From assembly GCA_016793095.1 (NCBI GenBank), contig JAEUJQ010000068.1:30184-94183 (forward strand): a stretch of DNA of 64,000 nucleotides, given 5' to 3'. A program made the position numbers and the translations under genes. Source of the DNA: Myxococcaceae bacterium (lineage in GTDB: Bacteria > Myxococcota > Myxococcia > Myxococcales > Myxococcaceae). The notes beneath the pieces were generated by a model. It ran no database searches. It saw only the letters and a list, made by a program, of their open reading frames with translations, and was not told the origin of the DNA. The first letter of the stretch is position 1, and each line of letters opens with the position of its first letter. This document shows, piece after piece, positions 1 to 8,752 of this stretch.

Positions 1-1397
1 TCGGCGCAGTCCACCAGGCCGTCGCAGTCGTTGTCGTACGCGTCATTGCAGATCGTCTCGGCCGCCGGGCCGACGCCGCCGTCGCGATCGATGCAGCTGC
101 AGGCGTTGTTGAGGCACGCGCGGCCGTTGGCGCCACACGCTCGCCCGGTGCAGTCGGTGTCGACGCAGTCGGCGCGGCCGTCGCAGTCGTTGTCGAGCGT
201 GTCGCTGCAGGACTCGATCGACGCAGGGGTCTGGCCCCCGCAGGTGCCATAGCCGGTGCCGCCGTCGCTCAGGTTGGCGCAGGACTGGGTGCCACGTCGG
301 CACACACCAAGGCACGCGCCGCCGTCGGTTGGGCAGGCCGAGGTTGAACCGGTCCAGCAAGAGATCATGGCTCCAACCGTGCAGGTGCAGCCGTCGTCGG
401 CCTGGCCGTCGCACTCGTTGTCGAGCCCGTCGCCGCAGATCTCGCTGGCTGAGTAGTTGGGCGGCGGGTTCGACGAGTAGAGACAGACCTGCTCCAGACC
501 GCCGGCGCACACCCTGTCGCGCGACATGCAGACGCCGGGGCCGCACGGCGACGTCTGCGCCGCCTCGTCCGTCATGCCGTTGCAGTCGTCGTCGAGGCCG
601 TTGCACGTCTCGGCGATCGCCGGGAGCACCTGGCCCACGCACTGCTGGCCGGCGGGCATCGAGCAGTTCCACGTGCCCTGACGGCAGGCGCCGACCCCGG
701 CGAGGAAGGGCGTGCCCTGGAAGCACGGGCGCCCGGGCTGGCAGGGGCAGGTGGGTGGGTCGGGCAGGCCGTCGCAGTCGGTGTCCTGGCCGTCGCAGAA
801 CTCGAGCTGCGGCACGTGCTCGTTCTCGCAGACGGCGCCGTAGACGCTCCCCACACAGGCCTGGGTGCCGGCCGCGCAGCCGCTCCCGCCGTCCCACGGG
901 TAGCGCAGGGTGGGAGACGTCAGCCCGTCGCGGTAGCAGGGACGGGGCGCCGCGCAGGGGCAGCCGTCGTCGAAGACGCCATTGCCGTTCTCGTCGATCT
1001 GGTTGCCGCAGACCTCTGCGATGCCGCCGCCGCCGGCACCACCCGCGAGGCCGCCAGCCACGCCACCGCCCGGGCTGCCGCCAGCCGTGCCCCCTGCGTC
1101 ACCGCCCGCCGAACCCCCGGCAGCGCCACCTCCTGCTGTCCCGCCGCCCGATGTACCACCCGAGACGGCTCCACCTGCGGCCCCGCCTCCCGACGAGCCC
1201 GCGGTTCCGCCAGCAGCGCCCGAGGTGCGGCAGAGGCCCTGCACGCACGTCGACCCGTCGGCGCAGTCGGCGTCCTTCGAGCACGCGAACTGAAGCGACT
1301 CATAGCCCGTGGGGTCGCAGCTGCACCCCACCGCGACGCCGGCGCAGAACGACAGGACCAGGGCTCCCCGAACGGTGTTGCTCACGCGCCGCAACAT
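1..1397 (-). CDS. MopE-type Cys-rich surface lipoprotein (C-terminus beyond window)
   Basis: Start ATG at 1395-1397 on the minus strand; the frame stays open to the window edge, so about 465 codons are seen and the end is missing. A short hydrophobic N-terminus ends in a Cys (AVGC), suggesting lipidation. It is followed by a Cys cluster (about residues 38-56), a Gly/Ala/Ser-rich linker (about 58-125), and then repeats of the form C-N-x-D-x-D-N-D-C-D-G-x-x-D. That motif is typical of the 'putative metal-binding' repeats of MopE-like proteins in myxobacteria. Role inferred: exported, possibly metal- or calcium-binding surface protein. The substrate is unknown. Confidence 0.8.
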   Translation of the reverse strand, partial: MLRRVSNTVRGALVLSFCAGVAVGCSCDPTGYESLQFACSKDADCADGSTCVQGLCRTSGAAGGTAGSSGGGAAGGAVSGGTSGGGTAGGGAAGGSAGGDAGGTAGGSPGGGVAGGLAGGAGGGGIAEVCGNQIDENGNGVFDDGCPCAAPRPCYRDGLTSPTLRYPWDGGSGCAAGTQACVGSVYGAVCENEHVPQLEFCDGQDTDCDGLPDPPTCPCQPGRPCFQGTPFLAGVGACRQGTWNCSMPAGQQCVGQVLPAIAETCNGLDDDCNGMTDEAAQTSPCGPGVCMSRDRVCAGGLEQVCLYSSNPPPNYSASEICGDGLDNECDGQADDGCTCTVGAMISCWTGSTSACPTDGGACLGVCRRGTQSCANLSDGGTGYGTCGGQTPASIESCSDTLDNDCDGRADCVDTDCTGRACGANGRACLNNACSCIDRDGGVGPAAETICNDAYDNDCDGLVDCA

Positions 1398-1474
1398 AGC
1401 GGGGTCGGTCCAGCGTGGGGAGCGCTTCGCCCTCGGTACGTGGTTCGGTCAGACTCTGTCGGTGGACATGATCG

Positions 1475-2464
1475 TCAGATGCAGGAGCCGAGCGGCGAGC
1501 AGGTCCGACCGGGTCCACAACCGGCGTAGCCCGGGTTGCGACAGTCGGGCACGCAAAGGGCGAAGGTCCCGCCGTCGACCGTGAGATCGTCCGAGCAGAC
1601 ATAGCCGGGCCGGCAGTTGCCTTGACCGAGGTTGGCGGGGAAGCAGGTGTTGTAGCAGTAGCCGTCGATGCCGCAGGAGCCGGTGGTGCCCGGGCAGTCG
1701 AGGAAGGAGTCGCAGCCCGAGTTGCTGCAGTAGCCGCCGGGCCAGCCTGAGGGCCCACCGTCAGGGCGATAGGGCGGAACGCACTCTCGGGTCGCGCCTC
1801 CGAGCAGCGCTTCCTTGCAGTCGGCGTTGAAGGTGCAGGTCGCGCCCGTGTCGCCGGTGTTCGCGCCGGTGCAGGCGCCTGCCGAGCAGAACTGGTTCGT
1901 CGAACACGCGAAACACGCCACGCCCCGCGTTCCGCACGCACCGCTGTTCGTGCCGGGTTGGCACACCCCGTTGAGGCAGCAGCCCATGCACGTGCTCGCG
2001 CAGGACGCACTTCCGCCGCCCGCGGAGCCACCTGCGACGCTCCCGCCCGCGGAGCCCCCTGCGACGCTGCCGCCCGCGGAGCCACCTGCGACGCTGCCGC
2101 CCGCGGAGCCCCCTGCGACGCTGCCGCCCGCGGAGCCACCTGCGACGCTCCCGCCCGCGGAGCCACCTGCGACGCTCCCGCCCGCCGTTCCACCGCCCGA
2201 AGGCGAGAAGCCACCGCCGACGCCGGTGTTCGACGCCACACACGCGCCAGCAAGACACTGGAAGCCGAGGCCGCAGCCCACACACGCTGCTCCACGGGCT
2301 CCACAGGCCGACTGGGAGTTCCCCGACACGCACAGGCCCGCCGAGTCGCAGCACCCGACCGTGCAGGTCGACACCGAGCACCGCTGTGGCCCAGGACCGC
2401 AGCCCTGCGAAGCGAGAGCGACGGTGAACGCGAAGAGGGCAGCACCCAGCGTGCGGAGATCCAT
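1475..2464 (-). CDS. Gly/Ser-rich, Cys-rich lipoprotein
   Basis: 329 residues. The ATG at 2464 is chosen because it opens directly into a signal peptide (MDLRTLGAALFAFTVALASQGC) with a lipobox-like ASQGC; the frame is open further upstream but that part is not protein-like. After the lipidation Cys come a Cys-dense domain (about residues 22-75), a tandem GGSVAGGSA repeat, a second Cys-dense domain and a C-terminal Cys-rich segment. The first Cys domain matches that of the gene at 4443-5786 position by position (CSxSTCxxGCCDxxGxC), so the two are paralogs. It is transcribed away from the rpsP operon. Function unknown; likely cell-surface. Confidence 0.82.
   Translation of the reverse strand: MDLRTLGAALFAFTVALASQGCGPGPQRCSVSTCTVGCCDSAGLCVSGNSQSACGARGAACVGCGLGFQCLAGACVASNTGVGGGFSPSGGGTAGGSVAGGSAGGSVAGGSAGGSVAGGSAGGSVAGGSAGGSVAGGSAGGSVAGGSAGGGSASCASTCMGCCLNGVCQPGTNSGACGTRGVACFACSTNQFCSAGACTGANTGDTGATCTFNADCKEALLGGATRECVPPYRPDGGPSGWPGGYCSNSGCDSFLDCPGTTGSCGIDGYCYNTCFPANLGQGNCRPGYVCSDDLTVDGGTFALCVPDCRNPGYAGCGPGRTCSPLGSCI
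2017..2187. repeat. 27-bp coding tandem repeat (about six units)
   Basis: Near-identical 27-bp units encode GGSVAGGSA on the minus strand within the 1475-2464 lipoprotein. Units differ only at a few third positions (for example gagccacct versus gagccccct). This suggests recent slippage or recombination, so copy number may vary among strains. Confidence 0.85.
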
Positions 2465-2510
2465 GACCGGGGTGACCCTGCAGGGGCCGATGGAGTGCAC
2501 GGTCCTCCGC

Positions 2511-2540
2511 TTGACTCGTCGGGCCGGAACCGTGTAGGGC
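2511..2540 (+). promoter_or_regulatory. Candidate sigma70-type promoter of the rpsP operon
   Basis: TTGACT at 2511-2516 and TAGGGC at 2535-2540 with an 18-bp spacer, about 33 bp upstream of the rpsP start. The -35 is good and the -10 weak. The site lies between divergent genes, which is where the operon promoter must be. Inference only. Confidence 0.35.
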
Positions 2541-2573
2541 CCACAGCCCAACGTCTTTTCAGGAGTTTGTCCG

Positions 2574-2831
2574 ATGGCCGTCGTTCTCCGTCTCGCCCGC
2601 GCTGGTGCCAAGAAGCGCCCGTACTACCACGTCGTCGCTGCTGACTCGCGCATGCCCCGCGATGGTCGCTTCATCGAGAGCATCGGCATGTACGATCCCA
2701 ACGAGTCCCCTGCGAAGTTCGCGGTGAACGAGGACCGCTGGACGCACTGGACGAAGCTCGGCGCCAAGCCGTCCGAGACGCTCGGCACGCTGTACAAGAA
2801 GGCGAAGAAGGCGCCCGCCGCCAAGGCCTGA
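2574..2831 (+). CDS. rpsP: 30S ribosomal protein S16
   Basis: 85 residues, normal S16 length. The N-terminus MAVVLRLARAGAKKRPYYHV and the following ADSRMPRDGRFIESIGMYDP are diagnostic of bS16. An AGGAG Shine-Dalgarno lies 9 bases before the ATG. First gene of the rpsP-KH-rimM-trmD operon, a layout widespread in bacteria. The Lys/Ala-rich C-terminal tail is common in this family. Confidence 0.98.
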   Translation: MAVVLRLARAGAKKRPYYHVVAADSRMPRDGRFIESIGMYDPNESPAKFAVNEDRWTHWTKLGAKPSETLGTLYKKAKKAPAAKA

Positions 2832-2836
2832 GCCTC

Positions 2837-3112
2837 GTGAAGGACCTGATCGTCTTTCTCGCGAAGGCGCTGGTGGACAAGCCCGAGGTGGTCGAGCTGA
2901 CGGTGACGCCGGCGGCCGACCACTCGCTCTACGAGCTCAAGGTCGCGCCCGACGACATCGGGAAGGTGATCGGCCGTGACGGACGGACCATCAACGCCCT
3001 GCGGACCGTCGTCACCCACGCTGCGCAGAAGAAGGGCGAGAAGGTGCGGCTCGAGCTGATCGACGATCGCCGGCCGCCCCAGCCGAACGGAAACTCCGCG
3101 CCCCAGCCGTGA
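2837..3112 (+). CDS. khpA: KH-domain RNA-binding protein (KhpA/YlqC family)
   Basis: 91 residues, GTG start 5 bases after the rpsP stop, so translation is likely coupled. A single KH fold with the GxxG loop inside VIGRDGRTINALR (about residues 44-56). It belongs to the small KH protein family found between rpsP and rimM in many bacteria. In other species these proteins bind RNA and influence cell division or small-RNA regulation. Role here is inferred from family and position. Confidence 0.93.
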   Translation: MKDLIVFLAKALVDKPEVVELTVTPAADHSLYELKVAPDDIGKVIGRDGRTINALRTVVTHAAQKKGEKVRLELIDDRRPPQPNGNSAPQP

Positions 3113-3119
3113 GGCGCCC

Positions 3120-3656
3120 GTGAGCCCGCCGCCGAACTCCTCCTCCTCCGACTGGCTGCAGGTGGGCTACATCGCCCGCGCGCATGGGCTTCGCGGTGAG
3201 CTGGGGGTCAGGACGTTCGATTCCGCCTCGACTGCGCTCGGCGAGGTGGACCGCGTGCAGCTCACGACGAAGACCGGCGTGGTGTCGCTCTTCGCGCTCG
3301 AGACCCTCCGCGACGGGCCCAAAGGCGATCTGCTGATGACGCTCGCTGGCGTGCGCTCGCGCGAAGCCGCTGACGCGCTGGTGGGCTCGACGGTGGCCGT
3401 ACACCGCGCCGAGCTGGAGCCGCCCGACGACGGCGAGGTCTTCCAGGGCGATCTCATCGGGCTCGAGGCGAAGACCCCGGACGGCCGGCGCCTCGGCGTC
3501 GTGAGCGAGGTCTGGAGCTCGGGGCCGGTGCCCAACCTGGTGGTGAAGGACGGCGACGCCGAGCAGATGATCCCCTTCGCCGACGACTTCGTCGTGAAGA
3601 TCGATCTCGAGGCGCGAACCATCTTGCTGCGCCCGCTCGAGTTCGAGGAGGCGTGA
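3120..3656 (+). CDS. rimM: Ribosome maturation factor RimM
   Basis: 178 residues, GTG start 7 bases after the khpA stop. The N-terminal RimM domain begins [18 protein letters not shown]. The C-terminal PRC-barrel domain holds [20 protein letters not shown] and the ending [19 protein letters not shown]. RimM assists 30S head assembly around S19. Lies between khpA and trmD as expected. Confidence 0.96.
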   Translation: MSPPPNSSSSDWLQVGYIARAHGLRGELGVRTFDSASTALGEVDRVQLTTKTGVVSLFALETLRDGPKGDLLMTLAGVRSREAADALVGSTVAVHRAELEPPDDGEVFQGDLIGLEAKTPDGRRLGVVSEVWSSGPVPNLVVKDGDAEQMIPFADDFVVKIDLEARTILLRPLEFEEA

Positions 3657-3657
3657 C

Positions 3658-4386
3658 GTGCGCTTCGAGGTGCTCACGCTCTTCCCTCAGATGATCTCCG
3701 GCTACACGTCCGGGTCGATCCTCGGCAAGGCGCGCGAGAAGGGCCTGCTGGCCGTCGACGTCACCGACATTCGCGACTTCGCGACCAACAAGCACCGCAA
3801 CACCGACGACACGCCCTACGGCGGCGGCGCGGGCATGGTGATGAAGGTGGAGTCGCTGGTGGGCGCCATCGAGGCCGCGAAGGCGCGGCTGCCCGAGGCG
3901 AAGGTGATCCTCATGAGCCCGCGAGGGCCGACCTTCACGCAGGCGAAGGCGCGGGCGCTGGCGCAGGCAGGCTCCGCGATCCTCGTCTGCGGCCGGTACG
4001 AGGGCGTGGACGAGCGCGCGCTGGCGTGGGTGGACGAGGAGCTGTCACTCGGAGACTTCGTGTTGACCGGCGGCGAGCTCGCCGCGTTGTGCGTGGTGGA
4101 CGCGGTCGCGCGGCTGGTGCCCGGCGTGCTGGGGAACGCGGCGAGCGCGACCACCGAGAGCTTCGAAGCGAGCCTGCTCGAGCACCCTCACTACACCCGG
4201 CCCGTGGAGTTCCGCGGCATGGCCGTGCCCGAGGTGCTGCAGGGTGGCGATCACGCCCGCATCGCCCGATGGAGGCGCTGGCACGCGCTGCAGCTCACGA
4301 GAGTCCGCCGGCCTGACCTCTTCGCCCAGGTCGCGCTCACGAAGGAAGACCGGAAGCTGCTCGACACACCGCTCGACGCGCTCTGA
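3658..4386 (+). CDS. trmD: tRNA (guanine-N1-)-methyltransferase
   Basis: 242 residues, GTG start immediately after the rimM stop. Family hallmarks are [11 protein letters not shown] at the N-terminus, the [11 protein letters not shown] segment, [11 protein letters not shown], and the trefoil-knot SAM-binding region [15 protein letters not shown] to [15 protein letters not shown]. TrmD makes m1G37 in tRNAs reading CNN and CCN codons, including the Pro tRNA at 14376 (G37 present). Usually rplS follows trmD; here an unrelated lipoprotein gene does. Confidence 0.97.
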   Translation: MRFEVLTLFPQMISGYTSGSILGKAREKGLLAVDVTDIRDFATNKHRNTDDTPYGGGAGMVMKVESLVGAIEAAKARLPEAKVILMSPRGPTFTQAKARALAQAGSAILVCGRYEGVDERALAWVDEELSLGDFVLTGGELAALCVVDAVARLVPGVLGNAASATTESFEASLLEHPHYTRPVEFRGMAVPEVLQGGDHARIARWRRWHALQLTRVRRPDLFAQVALTKEDRKLLDTPLDAL

Positions 4387-4442
4387 CGGCTTCCGCGGCG
4401 GGGTCGTGACGTGGAACCGGCACCGGTGCTACGCCGCGCCTC

Positions 4443-5786
4443 ATGAAAACCGCGCTCGTTCTCCTCGCCGCGGCGGGCCTCGGCGGGCTGCTCGCCTCCT
4501 GCGGAACACCCTCACGCTGCAGTCCCTCGACCTGTGCGACCGGGTGCTGCGACCTCTCGGGCATCTGCCAGAGCGGCTCGTCCAGTGGCGCGTGCGGCCG
4601 GAGCGGAGCGGCGTGCAGCACCTGCTCCCTGGGCGCGACCTGCAGCTTCGGCACCTGCGTGTCGGGTTCCGGCGCTGGCGCGAGCGGAGGGGGCTCCGCT
4701 GCCGGCGGTTCGACGGGCGGCGGTTTGACGGGTGGCGGTTTGACGGGCGGCGGTTCGACGGGCGGCGGCTCGACGGGCGGCGGTTCGACGGGCGGCGGCT
4801 CCACGACGGGGGGCGGTTCCACGGCGGGCGGCGGCTCCACGGCGGGCGGGTCCGGAGGCGGGGCGGCCTGCTCCGACGGGTGCATCGATGGGTTCGGGTC
4901 CTGCCGACGGGCCGGAACATCGGCTCAGAACGCGAACCTGTGTGGCCAGGGCGCAGCGCCGTGTGAACCCTGTCTCAGCCCGACGCCCGTGTGCAGTCTT
5001 GGCAGGTGCGTGAGCGGTTCGGCGGGTGGCGCTGGCGGAGGTGCGACCGGAGGAGGTGCCACTGGAGGAGGTGCCACTGGAGGCGGTGCCACCGGAGGCG
5101 GCTCGGGTGGACCGTGCGACGTGCAGACCGCGCCGAACTGCCCCAGCGGATCCGAGTGCGTACTGAACGGTACGGCGAGCACGGCGGGGACCTGCATTCC
5201 CGGCGACTGCAGTCTGGTCGCGCAGAACTGCCCGACGGGGAAGTGCGTGCTGGCAGGGCTCAGCGACGGCGGGGTGCGCCGGATCTGCGGGCCGGCTGGA
5301 GGCTCACTGACCCAGGGCGCGATCTGTACCGCAGCCGCGACCGACCCGTGCGTCACCGGCGCGCAGTGCATCGGCCCCTCCTCGTCCATGACGACCTGTC
5401 GCCAGTACTGCACCGCGATGACTCCGTGTCCCTCGGGCTCGCTCTGCAGCACGCTCATTCAGTTCGGGCAGGCGCCCGCCGGAGAGCGCCACCTCGTGTG
5501 CACGGCGGTGACACAGTGCAACCCCTTCACTCAGGCGCCATGCGCCGGCAACGAGGCGTGCGTGCTCTACGCCGCCAGCTCGCCGCCAGGGTGCCTGCCT
5601 GCGGGAACTGGGACCAGCGGAGGTTCGTGCACGAGCGTTGCCGGCTGTGCGCGTGGGCTCCAGTGCGTCGGCTCGTCGCCCCCGGGCACCTGCAGGCCGT
5701 TCTGCAACCCGACAGGGTCTCCTGCCTGCACCTCGGGCACCTGCACGGCGCTGCCCGGCCAGACGATGTACGGCACGTGCAACTGA
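4443..5786 (+). CDS. Gly-rich, Cys-rich lipoprotein
   Basis: 447 residues. Signal peptide MKTALVLLAAAGLGGLLASC with a clear lipobox (LLASC). Next comes a Cys-dense domain (about residues 25-78) that parallels the 1475-2464 protein, then Gly/Ser/Thr-rich tandem repeats (GGGSTGGGST type), a short Cys segment, a second GGGATGGGAT repeat, and a long C-terminal half rich in paired Cys (about residues 225-447). No enzymatic motif is visible. Probably an outer-membrane or surface lipoprotein. It lies where rplS is usually found, 56 bp after trmD. Confidence 0.85.
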   Translation: MKTALVLLAAAGLGGLLASCGTPSRCSPSTCATGCCDLSGICQSGSSSGACGRSGAACSTCSLGATCSFGTCVSGSGAGASGGGSAAGGSTGGGLTGGGLTGGGSTGGGSTGGGSTGGGSTTGGGSTAGGGSTAGGSGGGAACSDGCIDGFGSCRRAGTSAQNANLCGQGAAPCEPCLSPTPVCSLGRCVSGSAGGAGGGATGGGATGGGATGGGATGGGSGGPCDVQTAPNCPSGSECVLNGTASTAGTCIPGDCSLVAQNCPTGKCVLAGLSDGGVRRICGPAGGSLTQGAICTAAATDPCVTGAQCIGPSSSMTTCRQYCTAMTPCPSGSLCSTLIQFGQAPAGERHLVCTAVTQCNPFTQAPCAGNEACVLYAASSPPGCLPAGTGTSGGSCTSVAGCARGLQCVGSSPPGTCRPFCNPTGSPACTSGTCTALPGQTMYGTCN

Positions 5787-5832
5787 TGCCGGCCGGCGCT
5801 CCGGGCGTTCGGGCTGCGGCTCGGCGACGCGG

Positions 5833-7356
5833 CTACTGCACAGGGTACTGCTGCTTGACCGCGGCCGGGATGTCGACCGCCTTCGTGATCTGCCGGTAGA
5901 TGCCCACGGCCGAGCGCGCCGTCCTTGTCTTCTGCGCGTCGTTCGCCACCGCGTAGAGCCCGAACCTCATCGCCATGCCGTGGTTCCACTCGTAGTTGTC
6001 GATGAGCGACCAGTAGAAGAAGCCGCGCACGTCGGCCCCGTCGTGGATCGCCTTCTGGGTCATCGTCAGGTACCGGACGAGCCAGCTCGCGATGCGCTCG
6101 GAGTCGGGCGCTCCGTCGGTGCCGGTCTCGGTGATGTAGATCGGCTTGCCGTACCTCGTCTTTGCCCAGGTGATCGCGTCGTAGATCCCCTGCGGAGCGT
6201 CCTCCCACAGCTCGAGCGAGAACGGGTCGAACGTCGAGATCGGTGAGAACTGCGGAAAGCTGGCGGCCTCGGTGCCCACCACCGTCGCGCGCGAGTAGTA
6301 GTTGATGCCCAGCCAGTCGCAGCGATCGACGAGATCGTCGCGGGGCGGCCCGTCGGCCTTGCCGTCGATGTTCTCGTCCATCAGGCCCTTGAGCACGCCG
6401 TCGAGGAACAGCTGGTTGTAGAGGTAGAAGACGTTGTCGGCCCCCTTCTTGTCGAGCGCGCGCTGCGGGTCCTTCGGACGCGTCGGCGCGATCGGGTAGA
6501 CGATGCCGATCTCCGAGGCCTTGCCGTTCCCATCGGCGTCGGCCGTGTCGTTGGCCTTCACGGCGTCGTACATGCGCGCGTGGCCCTCGATCATCGCGAT
6601 CGCCACCTGCCGCGCCTCCTCGAAGCGCAGGGAGACGGCGGGCGGGTTCACGCGGTCCTTCCCCGGCTGGAGGAAGCCGGGGATCACGACGGCGAAGGGC
6701 TCGTTCAGGGTCGCCCAGAGATCGACCTCCGCCCCGAACTCCTTCGCGACGAAGCCCGAGAACTTCGCGATCTCCTTGTGCAGCCGCGCCTTGTCGAGCC
6801 AGCCGCGGTTCGTGCAGGTGGCGAGGTTCTGGTGGCACGCCATGCCGTCGTGGATCCACAGCGGCAGGGTGTAGTGGTTCAGCGTCACCAGCGGCTTGAT
6901 GCCCTTCGCCTTCAGCGACGCGAACATGGCGTGGTAGCGCGCGATCGCGTCGGCGTTGGCGACCGCGGCGAGCTGCGCGCCCTCGAGGTTGTCGGTCGCG
7001 CTGGGGAAGATGCGGCTCCACTCGATCGACACCCGCATGCCCGACAGGCCCAGCTCGTCCTTCGCCCGCGTGTAGTCCTGCTCGAAGAGCTCCCAGTGGC
7101 CCGGGCCCGAGCTCGGTGGATCCCACGTGAAGTGGGCGGCGACGGCGGGGTTCACCTGCGCGCGGCTGGTGATGAGCTGGTACCAGTCGTTCGCGCGATC
7201 CTCGCACTGCGCGGCGGGCATCGTCGGGCACCCCATGTCCACCTGGAAGCCGGCGATCGACGCGCCGAAGAGGAACCCGTCGGGGAAGGGCTTCGGGGCG
7301 GCAGGGCCACACGAGAGGACACCGCACGCAGAGAGGGCCAGCAGGGTGGTACGCAT
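5833..7356 (-). CDS. Exported family 1 glycoside hydrolase (beta-glucosidase-like)
   Basis: 507 residues from the ATG at 7356, chosen because it starts a lipoprotein signal (LSACGVLSC, Cys16). The GH1 barrel follows: FLFGASIAGFQ near residue 30, SIEWSRIFPS near 110, acid/base Glu in TLNEPFA (about Glu219), nucleophile Glu in ITETGTDG (about Glu410), and the late FFYWSLIDNYEW motif. The ITETG form replaces the more usual ITENG. Expected to hydrolyse beta-glycosides outside the cytoplasm; actual sugar unknown. Transcribed toward the lipoprotein gene at 4443-5786. Confidence 0.93.
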   Translation of the reverse strand: MRTTLLALSACGVLSCGPAAPKPFPDGFLFGASIAGFQVDMGCPTMPAAQCEDRANDWYQLITSRAQVNPAVAAHFTWDPPSSGPGHWELFEQDYTRAKDELGLSGMRVSIEWSRIFPSATDNLEGAQLAAVANADAIARYHAMFASLKAKGIKPLVTLNHYTLPLWIHDGMACHQNLATCTNRGWLDKARLHKEIAKFSGFVAKEFGAEVDLWATLNEPFAVVIPGFLQPGKDRVNPPAVSLRFEEARQVAIAMIEGHARMYDAVKANDTADADGNGKASEIGIVYPIAPTRPKDPQRALDKKGADNVFYLYNQLFLDGVLKGLMDENIDGKADGPPRDDLVDRCDWLGINYYSRATVVGTEAASFPQFSPISTFDPFSLELWEDAPQGIYDAITWAKTRYGKPIYITETGTDGAPDSERIASWLVRYLTMTQKAIHDGADVRGFFYWSLIDNYEWNHGMAMRFGLYAVANDAQKTRTARSAVGIYRQITKAVDIPAAVKQQYPVQ

Positions 7357-7637
7357 GGGGCCGCCTATGCCACAGCTGCTGGCCTTCGTGCCCGGACCAG
7401 ACGAGTCCATTCCATGGCCTCGGTTCGTGAGCCGGCGGTGACCGGGAGCGCGTCCGGGCGTCGGCGCGGCGACCGTGGCCGCGGTCGTTCTCCCGGGCAC
7501 CCCGCGTCACGATCAGCCGCGTTGCGCCAGCAGCCCACGCCGTCGGCCTCGTACCGGTGCTTCAGCTCGACGAGCCGGTGTGCCGCGCGAGCACCGGTTG
7601 GGCCTACCGCTCGAGCGACGCCGTCAACCGCGCACGG

Positions 7638-8591
7638 TCAGACGAAGAGGCTCGACAGCGACTCAGCGCGGTAGATGCGCGCGATGGCTTCACCGAACAG
7701 TCGCTCGGAGCCCACCGCGCGGATCTTCGGGCACGCCTGCGCCGACTTCGAGAGCGGCACGGTGTCGGCCACGATCAGCTCCTCGAGCGCCGACTCGGTC
7801 ACGCGCGAGATCGCCGGCCCCGAGAGGATCGGGTGCACGATGTACGCGAACACCTTGCGGGCGCCCTTGTCGCGGAGGGCTGCAGCGCCCTGGGTCAGCG
7901 TGCCGCCGGTGTCGATGATGTCGTCGATGATCACCGCGTCGCGCCCCTTCACGTCGCCGATCAGGTTCATCACCTCGGACGCGTTGGGCCGCGGGCGCCG
8001 CTTGTCGATGATCGCCAGCGGGCAGTTGAGCCGCTTCGAATAGGCGCGCGCGCGCTCGACTCCGCCAGCGTCGGGCGAGACGATGACGAGATCGTCGGCG
8101 TTCTCGTACTTCTTGCGCAGGTCGTCGAGGAAGACGGGGGACGCGTAGAGGTGATCGGTGGGGATGTTGAAGAAGCCCTGGATCTGCCCGGCGTGCATGT
8201 CCATGGACACGACGCGGGTGACGCCGGCGGTCTCGAGCAGGTCGGCCACGAGCTTCGCCGTGATCGGGGTGCGGGCGGCGACCTTCCGGTCCTGGCGCGC
8301 GTACCCGTAGTACGGCATCACCGCCGTGATCGAGGCCGCGCTCGCCCGCTTGAGCGCGTCGCACATGATGAGCATCTCCATCAGGTGATCGTTCACCGGG
8401 GGGCAGGTGGACTGGATCACGAAGACGTCGAAGCCGCGCACGTTCTCGCCGATCTCGACCTGAATCTCTCCGTCGCTGAAGCGCCCGACGTCGCACTTCG
8501 ACAGCGGCCGCTTCAGGTATTCGCAGATCCGCTCCGCCAGCCCACGGTTCGAGTTCCCAGCGAAGACCTTGAAGTCGTGACTGACGGGCAT
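7638..8591 (-). CDS. prs: Ribose-phosphate pyrophosphokinase (PRPP synthetase)
   Basis: 317 residues, typical class I length. Motifs include FAGNSNRGLAERI, FSDGEIQVEI, RQDRKVAARTPITAKLVA, the ribose-5-phosphate/PRPP loop DDIIDTGGTL and the metal-binding SMDMHAGQIQGFF. Makes PRPP from ribose-5-phosphate and ATP for nucleotide, His and Trp synthesis. Divergent from infC with a 161-bp gap that must hold both promoters. Confidence 0.98.
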   Translation of the reverse strand: MPVSHDFKVFAGNSNRGLAERICEYLKRPLSKCDVGRFSDGEIQVEIGENVRGFDVFVIQSTCPPVNDHLMEMLIMCDALKRASAASITAVMPYYGYARQDRKVAARTPITAKLVADLLETAGVTRVVSMDMHAGQIQGFFNIPTDHLYASPVFLDDLRKKYENADDLVIVSPDAGGVERARAYSKRLNCPLAIIDKRRPRPNASEVMNLIGDVKGRDAVIIDDIIDTGGTLTQGAAALRDKGARKVFAYIVHPILSGPAISRVTESALEELIVADTVPLSKSAQACPKIRAVGSERLFGEAIARIYRAESLSSLFV

Positions 8592-8752
8592 GAGGGCGGG
8601 TTACCTGATCAGTTTCCTGGCTTCAATGTGCGCAGCGCCCGTGGGTGTCGGCGCGCCGGAGCGTCGGCCCGGCGTGAACGCAGCCCCGCCTTGACTTGCA
8701 GGGCCTGCTGGAGAAGAAGCGCGGCCTCTTTCACTTCTTCGGAGACAGCCCC

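Noticed and set aside
2017..2187. CRISPR-like regular repeat
   Set aside because: 27-bp units are contiguous with no spacers and encode a GGSVAGGSA protein repeat.
4410..5460. Minus-strand Pro-rich frames opposite the Gly-rich lipoprotein
   Set aside because: Complement of Gly codons yields Pro-rich shadow frames; the plus frame has the signal peptide, lipobox and Cys pattern.
8696..8752. TTG start giving IF3 a 19-residue N-terminal extension
   Set aside because: No Shine-Dalgarno upstream of the TTG, and the extension does not resemble IF3; ATC 8753 is better placed.
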